Positions 36,469 through 48,161 of a stretch of 64,000 nt of DNA are shown here, piece by piece; the first letter of the stretch is position 1, and the number at the start of each line of letters is the position of its first letter. Below the pieces are notes generated by a model. The model was not told the origin of the DNA and ran no database searches. It worked only from the letters and a program-made list of their open reading frames with translations. Position numbers and translations under genes: made by a program. The stretch lies in NCBI GenBank assembly GCA_945643635.1, contig CALZFC010000252.1:3517501-3581500 (forward strand), in the 5' to 3' direction. This DNA comes from Allodiplogaster sudhausi (Eukaryota > Nematoda > Chromadorea > Rhabditida > Diplogasteridae).

Positions 36469-37170
36469 CTTTTCGTCTTTGCCTCGCTTTCAGCAAAGAT
36501 CTTCCGCTTGAGATCCAAGTTCTCGAACACGCATTCAATCACCAGATTAGCATTGGATAACTGCAAAGATCCCAGGATAACATTTTGCAGAAAGCAAAAG
36601 AGGAAAGATAAGAAAACTATACCCACCACACTATATTTCCATGATTTAGTCGAGCAAAGAATGAGAGAATGAAAAGGAAGAAGAAGAAGAAGAAACCCCA
36701 TTCGTGAGACTCGTCGCACTGTTCACCCTCGCCAGAGTGTCTTCCACGTACGCTGCTTGCGCCTGAACTACTGGATTATTAATTTCCTAAGTGAAGATCA
36801 TTCGATATAACCAAAGGTGACCTTCTTAGTTTCGGGGAATTTCTTAGCTGCCACCCGCTTCAGACTGGCGGCGATATTTACCTGCAACTCACAGTTAAAC
36901 TTGTATCAAACACATCTTCACCACATGCTTGTTAGTTTAGAATAATGTGAAAGAAACCTTAGCTTGCTCGACTATGTCCTCGTTCCTGTCAACCAGAACC
37001 ACTTCTCAGCTGCCACCTAAAACTTCCACTATTCATTCTCCACAATCCAATATAGAACTTCCAACCTGGGCAATTCCGGTGCCCATGATACCAGCTCCGA
37101 CAATTGTCACATTGGTGACGTGGGCATGTCGAAAAGCTATCTTTGCCAATCCCGCCCTCGACGAGAGCAT
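36469..37170 (-). pseudogene. HADH second copy, 5' half (exons 1-5)
   Basis: Exons 37170-37066, 37016-36958, 36881-36822, 36762-36697 and 36560-36469 correspond one to one with exons 1-5 of the complete HADH. They start MLSSRAGLAKIAFRH (presequence-like) and continue with the NAD-binding GAGIMGTGIAQ. Exon 2 is 59 nt instead of 69: ten bases are missing between the codons for AEK and VVLVD, which shifts the frame and leads to an early stop. Exons 1, 3, 4 and 5 are open. Exon 5 ends in phase 2 (AAAAG), exactly as needed to join the exon at 30563. The gene therefore continues across a 5.9-kb intron. The lesion suggests a pseudogene unless it is a sequence error. Confidence 0.7.
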
Positions 37171-37705
37171 CCCTATTCGGGAATACCGTATCACGAAGGC
37201 ATTATCTTGTTAAATGCCTCACCCACATAATAGATATCAACTCAATGGATTTACACCGTACTATTGAAATTACAGCCATTAATAGAGCACCATTTTATTT
37301 TTAAGAACATTTTCTACATAAAGAGAGCATACAATAAGTAAGACCCGAAAACAGAGCGGGCGTGTGATAAAAAGTGAACCCAAACCGACTGAACGGCTAA
37401 AAGAAGGCACACCTCTCCGAATTAACCTAAATTCACAGTTGACATATTAAGGAGATCACTGACCGTAAGAGGAATGAATCTAAAACCAAATGTTACAAGC
37501 AAAATCATGCAATCTAGCGCATCTCATTTGGGAACATTGGTTTAGCTATTCTGTATTCAGCGCTTCAACAAACCATCGAAAATGATAATAGTTTCTTTAA
37601 AAACAAATGAGCCCAACCAATATGGCACACCAAACGCAGAAGACATGTGAAGAGAGAGGGAGAGATAGAGAGGGCGGAGGGGAGATAAAAGGGGAGGAGT
37701 GGAAT

Positions 37706-40700
37706 CTAATAGATTCTCTCGAGAAGCCTCTTGCGCTGGTCAGTGTTGGCAAAGAGAGCTCTGACCAGATGACGCACTTCATCTGCCTTCAGACACTCGG
37801 CCAGCGGGCCCTTCCCATCACACCAGCGATCGTCCACACCCTCAAGCACTTTTCATGTAAGATCGTCTACTGGAGTCAAGAAGATAAATAAAAGAATTTT
37901 AGCTTCGAAAAGAAAATTCCATCTAACAAAGTAATGATACCTGGAGTGAGCCATTGAGAATGAAAATGAGTTCCTTGAATCGGAAGTAGCTGGCAGAACA
38001 CTCCTTCTGCATCATCGGAATCGAGCGAATCTAAACGAACACTTATCAACTATATATAAAGGACTCAAATCAAATGGCTATGCCATACTGTATTTCAAAG
38101 AGACTGACCACGAAATGCTTTTCGAGTGCAACGAGAGTGCTGCTGAGAACATTCGAAGCAACCTCAGCCTCGTCGGTCCGAATGTCTTCCATCCTTCAAA
38201 AAAGAAGAGTAATCATCCTTCTCATACTAGCAGAGCATAAAATGAACAGAGAAAAAAAGCTTACTTGGTGAGAATTCCAAAGAATTCGTCCATAAAGAAC
38301 TTGCATACATTAGCAAGACTCTTACAGTAGACCGTCTCAGGGAGTACCTGACATATAATAATCTTGTTTTCTGTTGCCCATGAAACAAAGTACTAAAAAC
38401 AAAGAATTCCTTTAAAAGGTAAAAACCAAAACGCAGAAATGAGTTGTTTTACCTCTTTCCAAACACAGGCGAGACTGTCAACTTGCATCTGACAGGCAAG
38501 GATGGTCTTATCGCACTCCTGCCGCTTTCTGATGTCTACGGTGAAAGCGAACACTGCAAAAAACCTTGAATGGGGGAAAACGGCATACAGCTTGAATGAA
38601 CAGTTTAAACAACTATAGTGAAGAAAGACGTACATTGATGATCAGATAGCAGCGCGGAGAGTTGGCGACGAACCTGTGAAAGATGCCATTTTCTACATCT
38701 CAGATAAAGCAGTGTCAAGATGACTGAAGTCCACAATACCTGAACCAGCAGCGACTCGAGAACTTGGGCGGCAGACTCGCGAAGTTGCCAGATACAATCA
38801 GAGAAAAGAGGGCGGAAGTGATCGAACTGAATCCATTGAATATCAGGGGTAATTTGACACCGTTCATTTGACAAATCCATTCCTGATTTTGAACCTCCTC
38901 AGTGCCACAACGCACCAGCTTTTTGGCGAACATTTTAATCGAACCTTGATTTTCAGCCTACCCAACCTGATGTCCACTTCCCACACTCTGTTCTTTGGGG
39001 GCTCTCAACAGTACCTTTTATTCCCTGTTCAATTTCCAAGTAAGATATTAATTCATTTATTAGATAGCTAGTTATATATCCCTCTGCTATATTATGGATA
39101 GGGAGACTGAAAAAGAAACCTTGCTCGAATTGGGATCAAGTTCCTTGAGAACATCGAACGTAAGCATCATCACTCGATGGCACAGATAGTAACAATTGTT
39201 GTAGTACACCGCTGACAAGATAATTATTTTTCCAATTTTAAATCAGTTCTCTCGTGATTACAATGGTAGAAGGAATGAGTCCAGTCAAAAAGTGAACCGA
39301 CCAGCCATCTGGGGAACACTACTGAGAGCAACTTTGTGGTGGCGAGGAGTGAGAATCAGAAAGAGTTGCAGCATGTTCCGGCCAGTCAGGGCAAGCCGAG
39401 CTATGGCGGACTGCAAAGCATCTCTCGCATTCTTCTCTCCTCCTCTACTGTTTCCTGCTCTCTCTTCTCTTTCCTGCTCTCTCTTCCACTACTCTCCTCC
39501 ACTAACATCTTCCTCAGCCCGTACTGCATCACTCATCGTCATGTAAATCAGTTCGAACAGCTCGACAACAGACTTGCTACAATCATCAGAAATGTGAAAG
39601 AGACAACTACATTCCCTGCAACCAATCTTTCCCTACCTGGCTTTACACGAGAGCAGCTGGAACAACTTTGGATATGTCTGATCAGCATTCCGGCAATGCA
39701 GTTTCAAGCCCTGAAAATAGGCAGAGGATGACCAGTTCTTTTTTGCCATTCCAAAACCAACTCAACAAGATTCTGAGAACAGACCTTGACGAAATCCTCA
39801 TTGAAATGTTCAGCTGTTTCCTTCTCCATTTCTTCACCAGAGCCGACCTAAATATGGAAACCATATGAAACGAATAATAAAACTACCGCCGTGGCCACTG
39901 AGTTGAAAAGGTGCTGACCGTGACCAGCTCAATGTAATTCTGTTGAATGAGATCGCGTGCTCTTGCCAGAAGAAGTCCACACTTTCGATCGATGAAGATA
40001 CGCTCGTTCTGCTCGGCAAACGAGGCGAAAGTTGGCACTGCTTCATGCAGGAAATCCCAATTCTTAATCCCAACATTCCCAAAATAAATTAAAGCACTTT
40101 CTTTTACGCAGGAGTGGCAACTTGCAACTCACAATCATATTTTCCCTGAAATTCTCTGCCATTTCCATAGTCTTCTTCAGAAGAGACTCGTCGCCACTTC
40201 CTCGATCGACCGTAGACACAACGGAGACCACCTTCTGTAATAGAGGTTTCCTTCAATTAGTATTTAGGCAACACTTATTTATTACTTATTCTCGACCTTG
40301 AGGATAGCAGTCATGAGAGGATCCTTAATAAGTTGTCCAATCCGTCTGCGCAGAGAAGTCCCCGACCCATCTTTCTCGGGAAGATCCAAAGGTTCGGCAA
40401 TCGATGAGAACAGTGTAGTTAGTGCTCTGAATGATTTTTATTCTTTCTAAGGCAAATCAGAACGAATAAATGACTGAAAAAAAACACCAACTGAAAAATC
40501 CCTGCGGGATTAATATCCTGTGGGTTCTTAAGAACTCGTCCAGTCTTGACGCGAATAATGACGGCTGAGGTCTGAACCATAAAATGGTTCTATAGAATAC
40601 CGGGAAGTTACAGTAGAGTAAATGTAGAAGAGGGGGGGGGGTGTTGAGGCTGACATTGACGGGGTCTTCTGAACTCGCGACCATTCCAGTGCCAACTCCG

Positions 40701-41987
40701 CTAGACAGAAGCGACTCCACCATATGCTCCATTATGAATGTCGACACCTGAAGTGTATATTCCTGGATCAGGTCGCCAAGAAGTAGATAACAAACCTTTC
40801 CTAGTCGACCGTTGAGTTCTCCGAGCTGATCAAGAGCTCCCAACCGCTACAAATTAAACTCGAAAAACTTGAAACCTTTGCCAAATATGAAGAGAAAAAA
40901 TAAAAATAAAACCAACAGTCAAGGCCATCTGAACGTCGCCCATTGCAATCCGAAGAGAAACGACGCGAGGGGCATGCGATTGGGGGAAACTAATGGCCTG
41001 AATTGATGAGTTAGAAAGAAATTCAAGTAAGATAACTACATAACTAAAAGAAAACTATAACATACCTCCTTGAACCAAACACCAAGATCAGTAACGATTA
41101 AAGATTGATTATCAGCGATCTCAATTTGAAGAGATTGGTGGATGCGACTGAGTTGGGAGTCGGGATCAATCAGCTACAAGGAGGAGATCACAACTCCCAT
41201 TCCATCTCAGCTTGAACCTCTTTCAACCTGAAGGGCTTCGACGAGAAGTCTGCGAGACTCAACGATGAGATTTGCTGCTTGGATGGCAGAATCCGCTGGA
41301 TCGGGAAGCATCCGAAGTTCAGCAATATTCCTGCGATATGCACACAATGTCTGCTTAAAAACAAGTAATCCAAATACAAACTCCTTTCAAGGAAATGCGT
41401 GAAAAAATTGAACTACCGTTCTATGATAGCGAAGCGCTCGACAACTTCCCTACATTCACCGATCCGCTCCAAATGTACTTGCAACTCCTTCAGCTAAAAA
41501 TAAGTGGATTAATAACGGTAGTACTTCCCCAAGCTGGCAACCATTGTAGCGGTGGTATTGAAGCTGTCAGTTGTTAACTCTTCCTCCACCAAGGACAACT
41601 TCTCGCCAATTTTGGAATGAAGAGACTCGAGTTTATCCGCATCCTAAACTGCTTACTATGGACAAGCAGGCGAATAACAAACCGTACCGTATTTGACTAG
41701 AGAATGATGTCATGAATGAATGCAAAACAATAGCTAATTAAAAGGAATGAGAATACATAGGTTAGGGAGAAGAAACCAACTCTGAATTCTTCGCTTAAAA
41801 GGTCGGGAACGAAACGTTCGTACTTCTGGTGGAGGCTCAGAGCAATCTGCTCTAGTTCTGAAACAGATAGATGCTTCTAATTCAACGAATGAATTTCTAT
41901 TAAGCACGAACACATTCAAAACATTGTTAGAACATTCATACCATCGCGTATCTGGCGTTCCAAGTTCTCAATGTCCGCGTCAGCCAT
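37706..41987 (-). CDS. czw-1: ZW10 homologue (kinetochore/ER tethering protein), about 26 exons
   Basis: ZW10 recruits dynein to kinetochores in the RZZ complex and tethers Golgi-derived vesicles to the ER. Exons: 41987-41942, 41857-41781, 41643-41542, 41493-41417, 41330-41228, 41173-41066, 40997-40917, 40846-40796, 40747-40661, 40571-40492, 40426-40297, 40234-40133, 40062-39919, 39847-39785, 39710-39637, 39576-39507, 39410-39302, 39211-39125, 38944-38895, 38826-38740, 38673-38634, 38553-38453, 38347-38265, 38193-38109, 38030-37941, 37848-37706. Length is about 757 residues against 779 in human. Diagnostic pieces are the N-terminal coiled coil, AAVYYNNCYYLCHRV and the C-terminal DDRWCDGKGPLAECLKADEV. 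The exon ending at 39125 needs a GC donor (A|GCAAGG). The last junction (37941 to 37848) does not keep frame with the obvious donor; TTT|GTTAG at 37928 would. The start is the first ATG after a TTGCAG acceptor. Confidence 0.9.
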
Positions 41988-42895
41988 GTATTCTGCAAGA
42001 AGCTTCATTTAATGAAGACACTACATACTTCCTAGACAGAAAGAAAAACAACCAAAATCTGTTTCCAAAAAGACTGAACAGAAATGAGGGCAGCGGATTT
42101 CTATACAAATTGAAAACGCGCGCTCAAACACAGTATACTTCGCACCAAAATTATTTATTGAAAGTGACCAACAACTATTACTAAATACCTTACACCAAAC
42201 GTGATAGGTATATCACTACAGCTTCCGATGTATGCAATTCTCAAATAGATAGATTTTTTCCTTGCTTATTAAGAAGATATAGAGGCCAATATAAGTTGTC
42301 GTTTATGGCAGTGCTACCTTACAGAAACGTACTTTTACACTGTGAAAGATTTTTTCCTTGGTATTTGTCTATTTCTCCGCGAACTTCCAGAGTCTTCGAA
42401 CTTTCTCACTGACATCATTTCTCACATCTCGCGAGATCGTGTCAGTCAGAGGAGTATCTAGACATCCGAAATTCGACGAGTCCACCTCGGATCATTTTGT
42501 CGTTCTCTGTGCGCCCTCTCTGGGCTGATAAGAGAACTGTGAATGAAGAGTGTGCTTGCCTGCTTGTCTCTGTCAGTGAATTCTACCTTCTTACCGTTCT
42601 CGCCTCACTCTTATCTCTGTCGTAGTCTTACTTCTTCACTTCTTCCCTCACCATTTTTAGCCGGGGAAAACCGTCGTTCTGTCCTGGACATCTGGGCGAG
42701 GGAAGGCGACAGCCCCCCACGCGTGCGTCGTTCCCCTCTCACTTTCACCTGCCGCCCCTCCCTCCAGATGCCATATAAGAGAAGCTCCGTCGAGTGTCTC
42801 TCCAGAGACAAAGAACTCCCACTTCATCAGCTACCGTATCCTCTGTCCTCTTCGCTACACCGGAGGTGCTGAGCTCTAAACTTCGTCTTCCCGAG
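41988..42895. promoter_or_regulatory. Divergent intergenic region between ZW10 and the lipid phosphatase
   Basis: A 0.9-kb spacer separates two head-to-head genes and probably holds both promoters. A TATATAAG-like stretch (CATATAAGAG, about 42772-42781) lies about 120 bp before the phosphatase ATG. An in-frame upstream ATG at 42794 could give a 34-residue N-terminal extension. No other motif is certain. Confidence 0.4.
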
Positions 42896-45800
42896 ATGGT
42901 GCACGAGTTGGTGACTGCTCTCGCCGCCATTCCCATTCTAGTCGTTGCCCGCTTCTTCACTCTCCACATCCCCTACACTAACTCGGTCAGTATTTCTCAG
43001 ACAGCTCGATTACTGTAACACTAGAAATGTAGTGAATGAAATCCCTCTGCAGGGCTTCTTCTGTGATGACGACGAGATTCGCTACCCGGACAGACCATCG
43101 TCCATCAGCTCAAATACGATGACTCTCATTTACGGCATCATCACGCTCATTATGGTATAGTGTTTTTTTGTAAATTTATTTTTCATTATTTTCATCATAA
43201 ATTTCGCCTCGTGGCTATAAAATACACGCAAAGGCTCTAGTCTCTGATCGAGAGCTTTCATCGCTAGTTCTCTTATCGCTCACATCGAAATTCCCCCCCC
43301 CCCCTCTCTCTTAGACCCATCAGTCAGAAAAATGCGAAGTGCCATAACCCCGTCTCCTGAAACAGATCTGCCGTTCACTGATAAAAGTAATAGACAGAAA
43401 CGATAGCGAGTTATGAAGAAACCATTGAGACATTTGTAGTGTGCAGAGGAGACAATATGTACTTGTTATGATGAGATGTCAATAAAGTGTTTGACAGGTG
43501 CCAGTCTCGGAGTACTCGCTGGTGCGGCGGATTCAACAGCAACTGGAACACGTGGAGATTCGCCGCTTCCGCATTCATCCCTATCTCGTGAAGACCACTT
43601 TCTTCTATGGTTCGACATTAACTTTTCACTTTACATGAGCCCCTCTAAGCCGCGCTTCCCCTTCAGCTGCCTACACATGCGGCGTGCTGGCGACCTCGGT
43701 GTCCACGAACATCTTCAAGAGGACCTCCTCCCGTCTCCGGCCGAACTTCATGGCCCTTTGCCGGCCCGCCAATCTGGACCAGCTGTGCCCACTTGGCTCG
43801 AACGCTTTCATCGAAGACTTCACCTGCCTTGGGGAGGTTAGATCATCCTTTACGATAAATAATTCTTATTTTCTTCCAAAACAGTTTTTATTATAAAAAA
43901 AATGATTAGGTTTGCCAAATTGAAATTGACGATTTCAGTCTTCGCCTGACCAACACTTCTCCTTCCCCTCATCGCACTCTTCACAATCACTCTTCTTTGC
44001 CGTGTACACAATTGTTGGTTTTTTTCTCCGATTCTTTATATTTTAATAGCATTATCTCCTACGTCCGAGTCCCTTTCGTTCTCTCTCTCTCACTCTCTCT
44101 CTCCTCCCTCTCTCTCTCTCTCGCTCTCTCTCTATTCATTCTCCATCTCCCTCTCTCTCTCCATCTCTCTCGCTCTCCTCCCCTCTATCTCGTTCTCTCT
44201 CTTCTCTCTCCATCCCCCCTTTCTCTCTCTTAAGAGAGCCTCTCCGTAAGCCTCCAGTAGGGCCTGCCCCAGATCCAGATGTTGGATTTCGAGTGTGAAA
44301 ACATTGTCAGGCATGGTACCTGGCCCCAGTAGCAAGATTAAATGGTAAACATTTTTTTGAAAAAAATATTTGTGTGAAAAGTTAAAAGTATGGATAATAT
44401 TTGAATTTATGTATCTCGCTTCAAACTCAATATTTTTCGATTCTATTTTTTTTATTGGCATCCCCGTTGAATTCTAAACAAGCGCTCTCTTGATGTATTT
44501 TATGAGGGGTACCTATACGCACTGTAGGGAACATTTGTAGATCAATTTTGTTATAAGAATTTTTTTCTTGCCTAGGCATGCAAAAGTAAGGAAAAAGTAT
44601 AATTCGCCATAACTTTCTTCATCATCAATATTTTTCAATTTTCTTTTTTTTATTGGCATCCCCGTTCAATTCTAAACAAGCGCTCTCTTGATGTATTTGT
44701 TCAAGTACTTTATTTTCATATCGAAAAATTATTTTAAATATTTCAATTTGACCGTAAAGTACCTTAAACTCATTTGGTTTTGGGTTTTATATCTCAAAAT
44801 GTAGAGAATTAAAAACTGTATAACATATCTTCTTTTCGTTTAGCGTAGATGTCCCTAGGTGGGTTAAAAATAGTCTCAAATAGTGGTACCTCGGATACGT
44901 CGGATTCAAGGAATGCTCGAAGAACAGATTAATTTCTAGTTGTAACATAAAATGAACCACTTCATAAGATTCAGCGCGTGTTCCTTGTCAAAAAAGCTAG
45001 GAGGTAAAAACAAATTTCATAATACTGTCGTTTTCCGTGAAAAAAACCTATTCTTCGATATTTTCGCTGTTGACAGAAAATGACCTAAAACTATTCTAAT
45101 CGCTGTATTTTCAACATTTTCAGCGAGAACAGAATACGGAAAGTACTTTTCAGTACGCGACAACATTCTCTACAACATACAGCGTTTTCATCGGCATAGG
45201 GCGTCCCTACTCATGACAGTATCGATTTTCCTATGGCGGTCACGCCAGAACTGTCTGATCCGCATTTTGAAACTTTTCGTGCAATCTTAATGTTTCTTAC
45301 TCATCCAATACACCATTCTGCTCCACGAAGCATCCTGAGATCAGAACCGATGTTTATTTTGCATATTTCCTGTGGTAAAAGCCCGCAAAAGGATTTGCAT
45401 GCGCGCGGCATCGAACCTGCGACCCATGATATTCGACGTGCACAACCAATACGACAAAATTACATTTAAAAATTCATTTCTCGAGACTGCTTGAACCAAT
45501 TATAAAGGTTGAACTATCAATCGATAGCAAGTTGTGCGCTCTATCGAAATAAAAATATACGTCAAAAAGTGTAAAATGATGGTAAGGCCGAATAAGACGC
45601 CAAAATATTCGAAAAGAAAAAAGTATATCAAACAATTTATTCATGAAGAAGTGATGTATGGGAAAGATGTTCGTCTTCGCGAAAGCTATCTAATAGTTTT
45701 TGTAGTGTGGTGATAGGTTGAATATGCGAGAAATAGCTGCTGCGGAACTGGCCTCTTAAAAAAATTTAATTTGCAAAGCCCCTACTATTATCAATGTTTA

Positions 45801-47438
45801 GGACATGCCGTGCCAGCCGCAATTTATCTTCCCATTGGTACGCCCTATCCCGATGAAAACGCTGTATGTTGTAGAGAATGTTGTCGCGTACTGAAAAGTA
45901 CTTTCCGTATTCTGTTCTCGCTGAAAATGTTGAAAATACAGCGATTAGAATAGTTTTAGGTCATTTTCTGTCAACAGCGAAAATATCGAAGAATAGGTTT
46001 TTTTCACGGAAAACGACAGTATTATGAAATTTGTTTTTACCTCCTAGCTTTTTTGACAAGGAACACGCGCTGAATCTTATGAAGTGGTTCATTTTATGTT
46101 ACAACTAGAAATTAATCTGTTCTTCGAGCATTCCTTGAATCCGACGTATCCGAGGTACCACTATTTGAGCCTATTTTTAACCCACCTAAGGACATCTACG
46201 CTAAACGAAAAGAAGATAAGTTATACAGTTTTTAATGCTCTACATTTTGAGATATAAAACCCAAAACTAAATGAGTTTAAGGTACTTTACGGTCAAATTG
46301 AAATATTTAAAATAATTTTTCGATATGAAAATAAAGTACTTGAACAAATACATCAAGAGAGCGCTTGTTTAGAATTCAACGGGGATGCCAATAAAAAAAA
46401 GAAAATTGAAAAATATTGATGATGAAGAAAGTTATGGCGAATTATACTTTTTCCTTACTTTTGCATGCCTAGGCAAGAAAAAAATTCTTATAACAAAATT
46501 GATCTACAAATGTTCCCTACAGTGCGTATAGGTACCCCTCATAAAATTTTGGATAACTGAATCAGAAAATTTTGCGCCGGGGCAGGCCCCCATTGAGGGC
46601 TGCTTGATCCTTACAGAGAGTCTCTCTTAACTCTCTCTAGCATCTCGATATCCCTCCATGTCTTGCAGCTGTACCTGCACCACCGTCTCCGCCTGGCCCC
46701 TATCATCCGTGCCTTCGCCCAGTTCGGAATCTTCCTCCTGTCCGTCTTTATCTGCCTGAGTCGAGTGCGTGACTTCAAGCACCGCTACGCAGATGTCATG
46801 GGAGGCGGCATCCTCGGAATCACCATCGCCGTCGCAATGGTCAGCTATGTCTTTTATGATTTAGTAAATAATAAGTCACTTCCTTTAATCTCGTTCGTAA
46901 TAAATTATCTCCAAAATTCTATTTTACCAGTGTTATATTTTAATGCGGTTTTGATATGTTCGTTCCTCACGTGGTTGCTTGCCACTCTTACCATTCCGTA
47001 ATTCGTCAAAGGAGCTAGCCATGTGGGTGATAAGAGCAACGTGACAGGAAGTGTGGTGTTGGTGGGATCACTGGTGACTTGGCTGCTTCTCTAGCTTCCA
47101 ACGTACTACCTTCGACATCACCATTTAAAATAAAATAGTCAAAAGCAAAAATTTTAAATAATAAATATAAGCGTTATGTGGTGATTTTGTACATGAAAAT
47201 TATACTAACAGTTTTTTTTCAGATTCACCTGATCCTATTCAACTTCCGGCCGCATCGCTACCGCGCGGCAGTGGTAGACACGGCAACCGAAATCTCTGCA
47301 GTCGTCGCCCGCTCCACGACTGCCTCCGCTCGTAAACTACACCACCACCACCACCATCACCACAACACCAAGCAGCATCTCCTTCCTGGAACTCGCGACG
47401 TCTCACCCAACACTTCCGACTATGGCAGCATTGTCTAA
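42896..47438 (+). CDS. Lipid phosphate phosphatase (PAP2/LPP family), 7 exons
   Basis: Integral membrane phosphatase acting on phosphatidic acid, LPA, S1P and similar lipids at the cell surface or ER. Exons: 42896-42985, 43053-43154, 43498-43609, 43667-43836, 43939-44013, 46669-46839, 47223-47438; phases fit and give 311 residues. The segment GFFCDDDEIRYP is typical of LPPs. Motif C1 is KRTSSRLRP (Lys119, Arg126, Pro127). C2 is FPSSHSS, with the catalytic-type His171 but Ser170 where the family has glycine. C3 is SRVRDFKHRYAD (Arg215, nucleophile His221, Asp225). Hydrophobic segments suggest about six membrane passes. The C-terminal tail has eight consecutive histidines (280-287). Intron 5 is 2.65 kb because it holds a foldback element. 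The start at 42896 gives a normal-length N-terminus. Confidence 0.93.
44079..44229. repeat. (CT)n microsatellite in intron 5
   Basis: Interrupted CT tract directly adjoining the left TTAA of the foldback element; CT sequence resumes after its right end (46631). The element therefore seems to have inserted into a CT tract. Confidence 0.85.
44230..46630. mobile_element. 2.4-kb foldback element flanked by TTAA, in a phosphatase intron
   Basis: The left arm core (about 44502-45211) and right arm (about 45834-46557) are near-identical reverse complements of about 710 bp around a 620-bp loop. Both outer ends begin TTAAGAGAG and continue with C/ACTCTC-C/T-GTAAG and a shared GGCCTGCCCC. TTAA at 44230-44233 and 46627-46630 would be the target duplication used by piggyBac-type elements. 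The left arm has about 230 bp of extra sequence (about 44272-44500), including a second copy of a 47-bp segment found at 44650-44696. No transposase frame is visible, so it is probably non-autonomous. Confidence 0.85.
45398..45462 (-). other. Degenerate tRNA-like sequence in the foldback loop
   Basis: On the minus strand, GGTTCGATGCC matches the tRNA B box at 10 of 11 positions. An A-box-like TGTCGTATTGG lies upstream at a tRNA-like distance. Acceptor, anticodon and T stems do not pair properly, so it is a tRNA relic or a SINE-type promoter rather than a working tRNA. Confidence 0.35.
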
Positions 47439-48120
47439 ATCCTGAGATGTAAAATCTGCCGGGATTTGACCAATCTACTTCTCTTGCTTCCCGGCTTGAC
47501 TCTTATTTAAGTTATGTTTCCTTAACGTGTAATTTACTGAAAAATAGTCTTGTATTAAATTGATCTCGTCTTCAATTGATCTCCGAAATTTGGCGCTGAT
47601 TTATTAATGCGATAAGAACACTTGCGAAATGTCAACTGTGTTCACTATCCATAGAGAAGCGTCACCCATTTCACTCCCTCTGTTTTCATTCGTATCCCTT
47701 GATCTCGGCATCCGTCTACATCCTCCGATGATAGGCGTATCTTGAACCTTGATAAACATAAATTTTCGCATCGTATTTAAACTTCATTAACACCTGTATA
47801 ATATACATTCAAAATGTTCCGTGAAAAGGTTACAAGGCGGGAACGTGAAGTAATATCATTGAAGCATTGCGGTAGTCGACATAATTAGATTTTTTTACAT
47901 TTCTAAAATCTTTCAAGATCGATGTGTGATTACCGCATGAACCCGGTCTATTCTGACCAGCTTGTGTTGGCTCGCTCTTCCTTATCAGTGCCCTCCGTTG
48001 AAATAGTGCAACCTGTCGACTGTCGCCCCCTCCCCTGTCACAGACATGAGAATGATTCTCAGGGACTCGGAAAGTTCACGCAATCCGCGCCCTGTCTCTC
48101 TCTCCCTCTCTCTTTCTCGT

Positions 48121-48161
<41 letters not shown>

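Noticed and set aside
42794..42895. Upstream in-frame ATG extending the lipid phosphatase by 34 residues
   Set aside because: The extension is polar and unlike the family N-terminus; the ATG at 42896 gives normal length. It stays possible.
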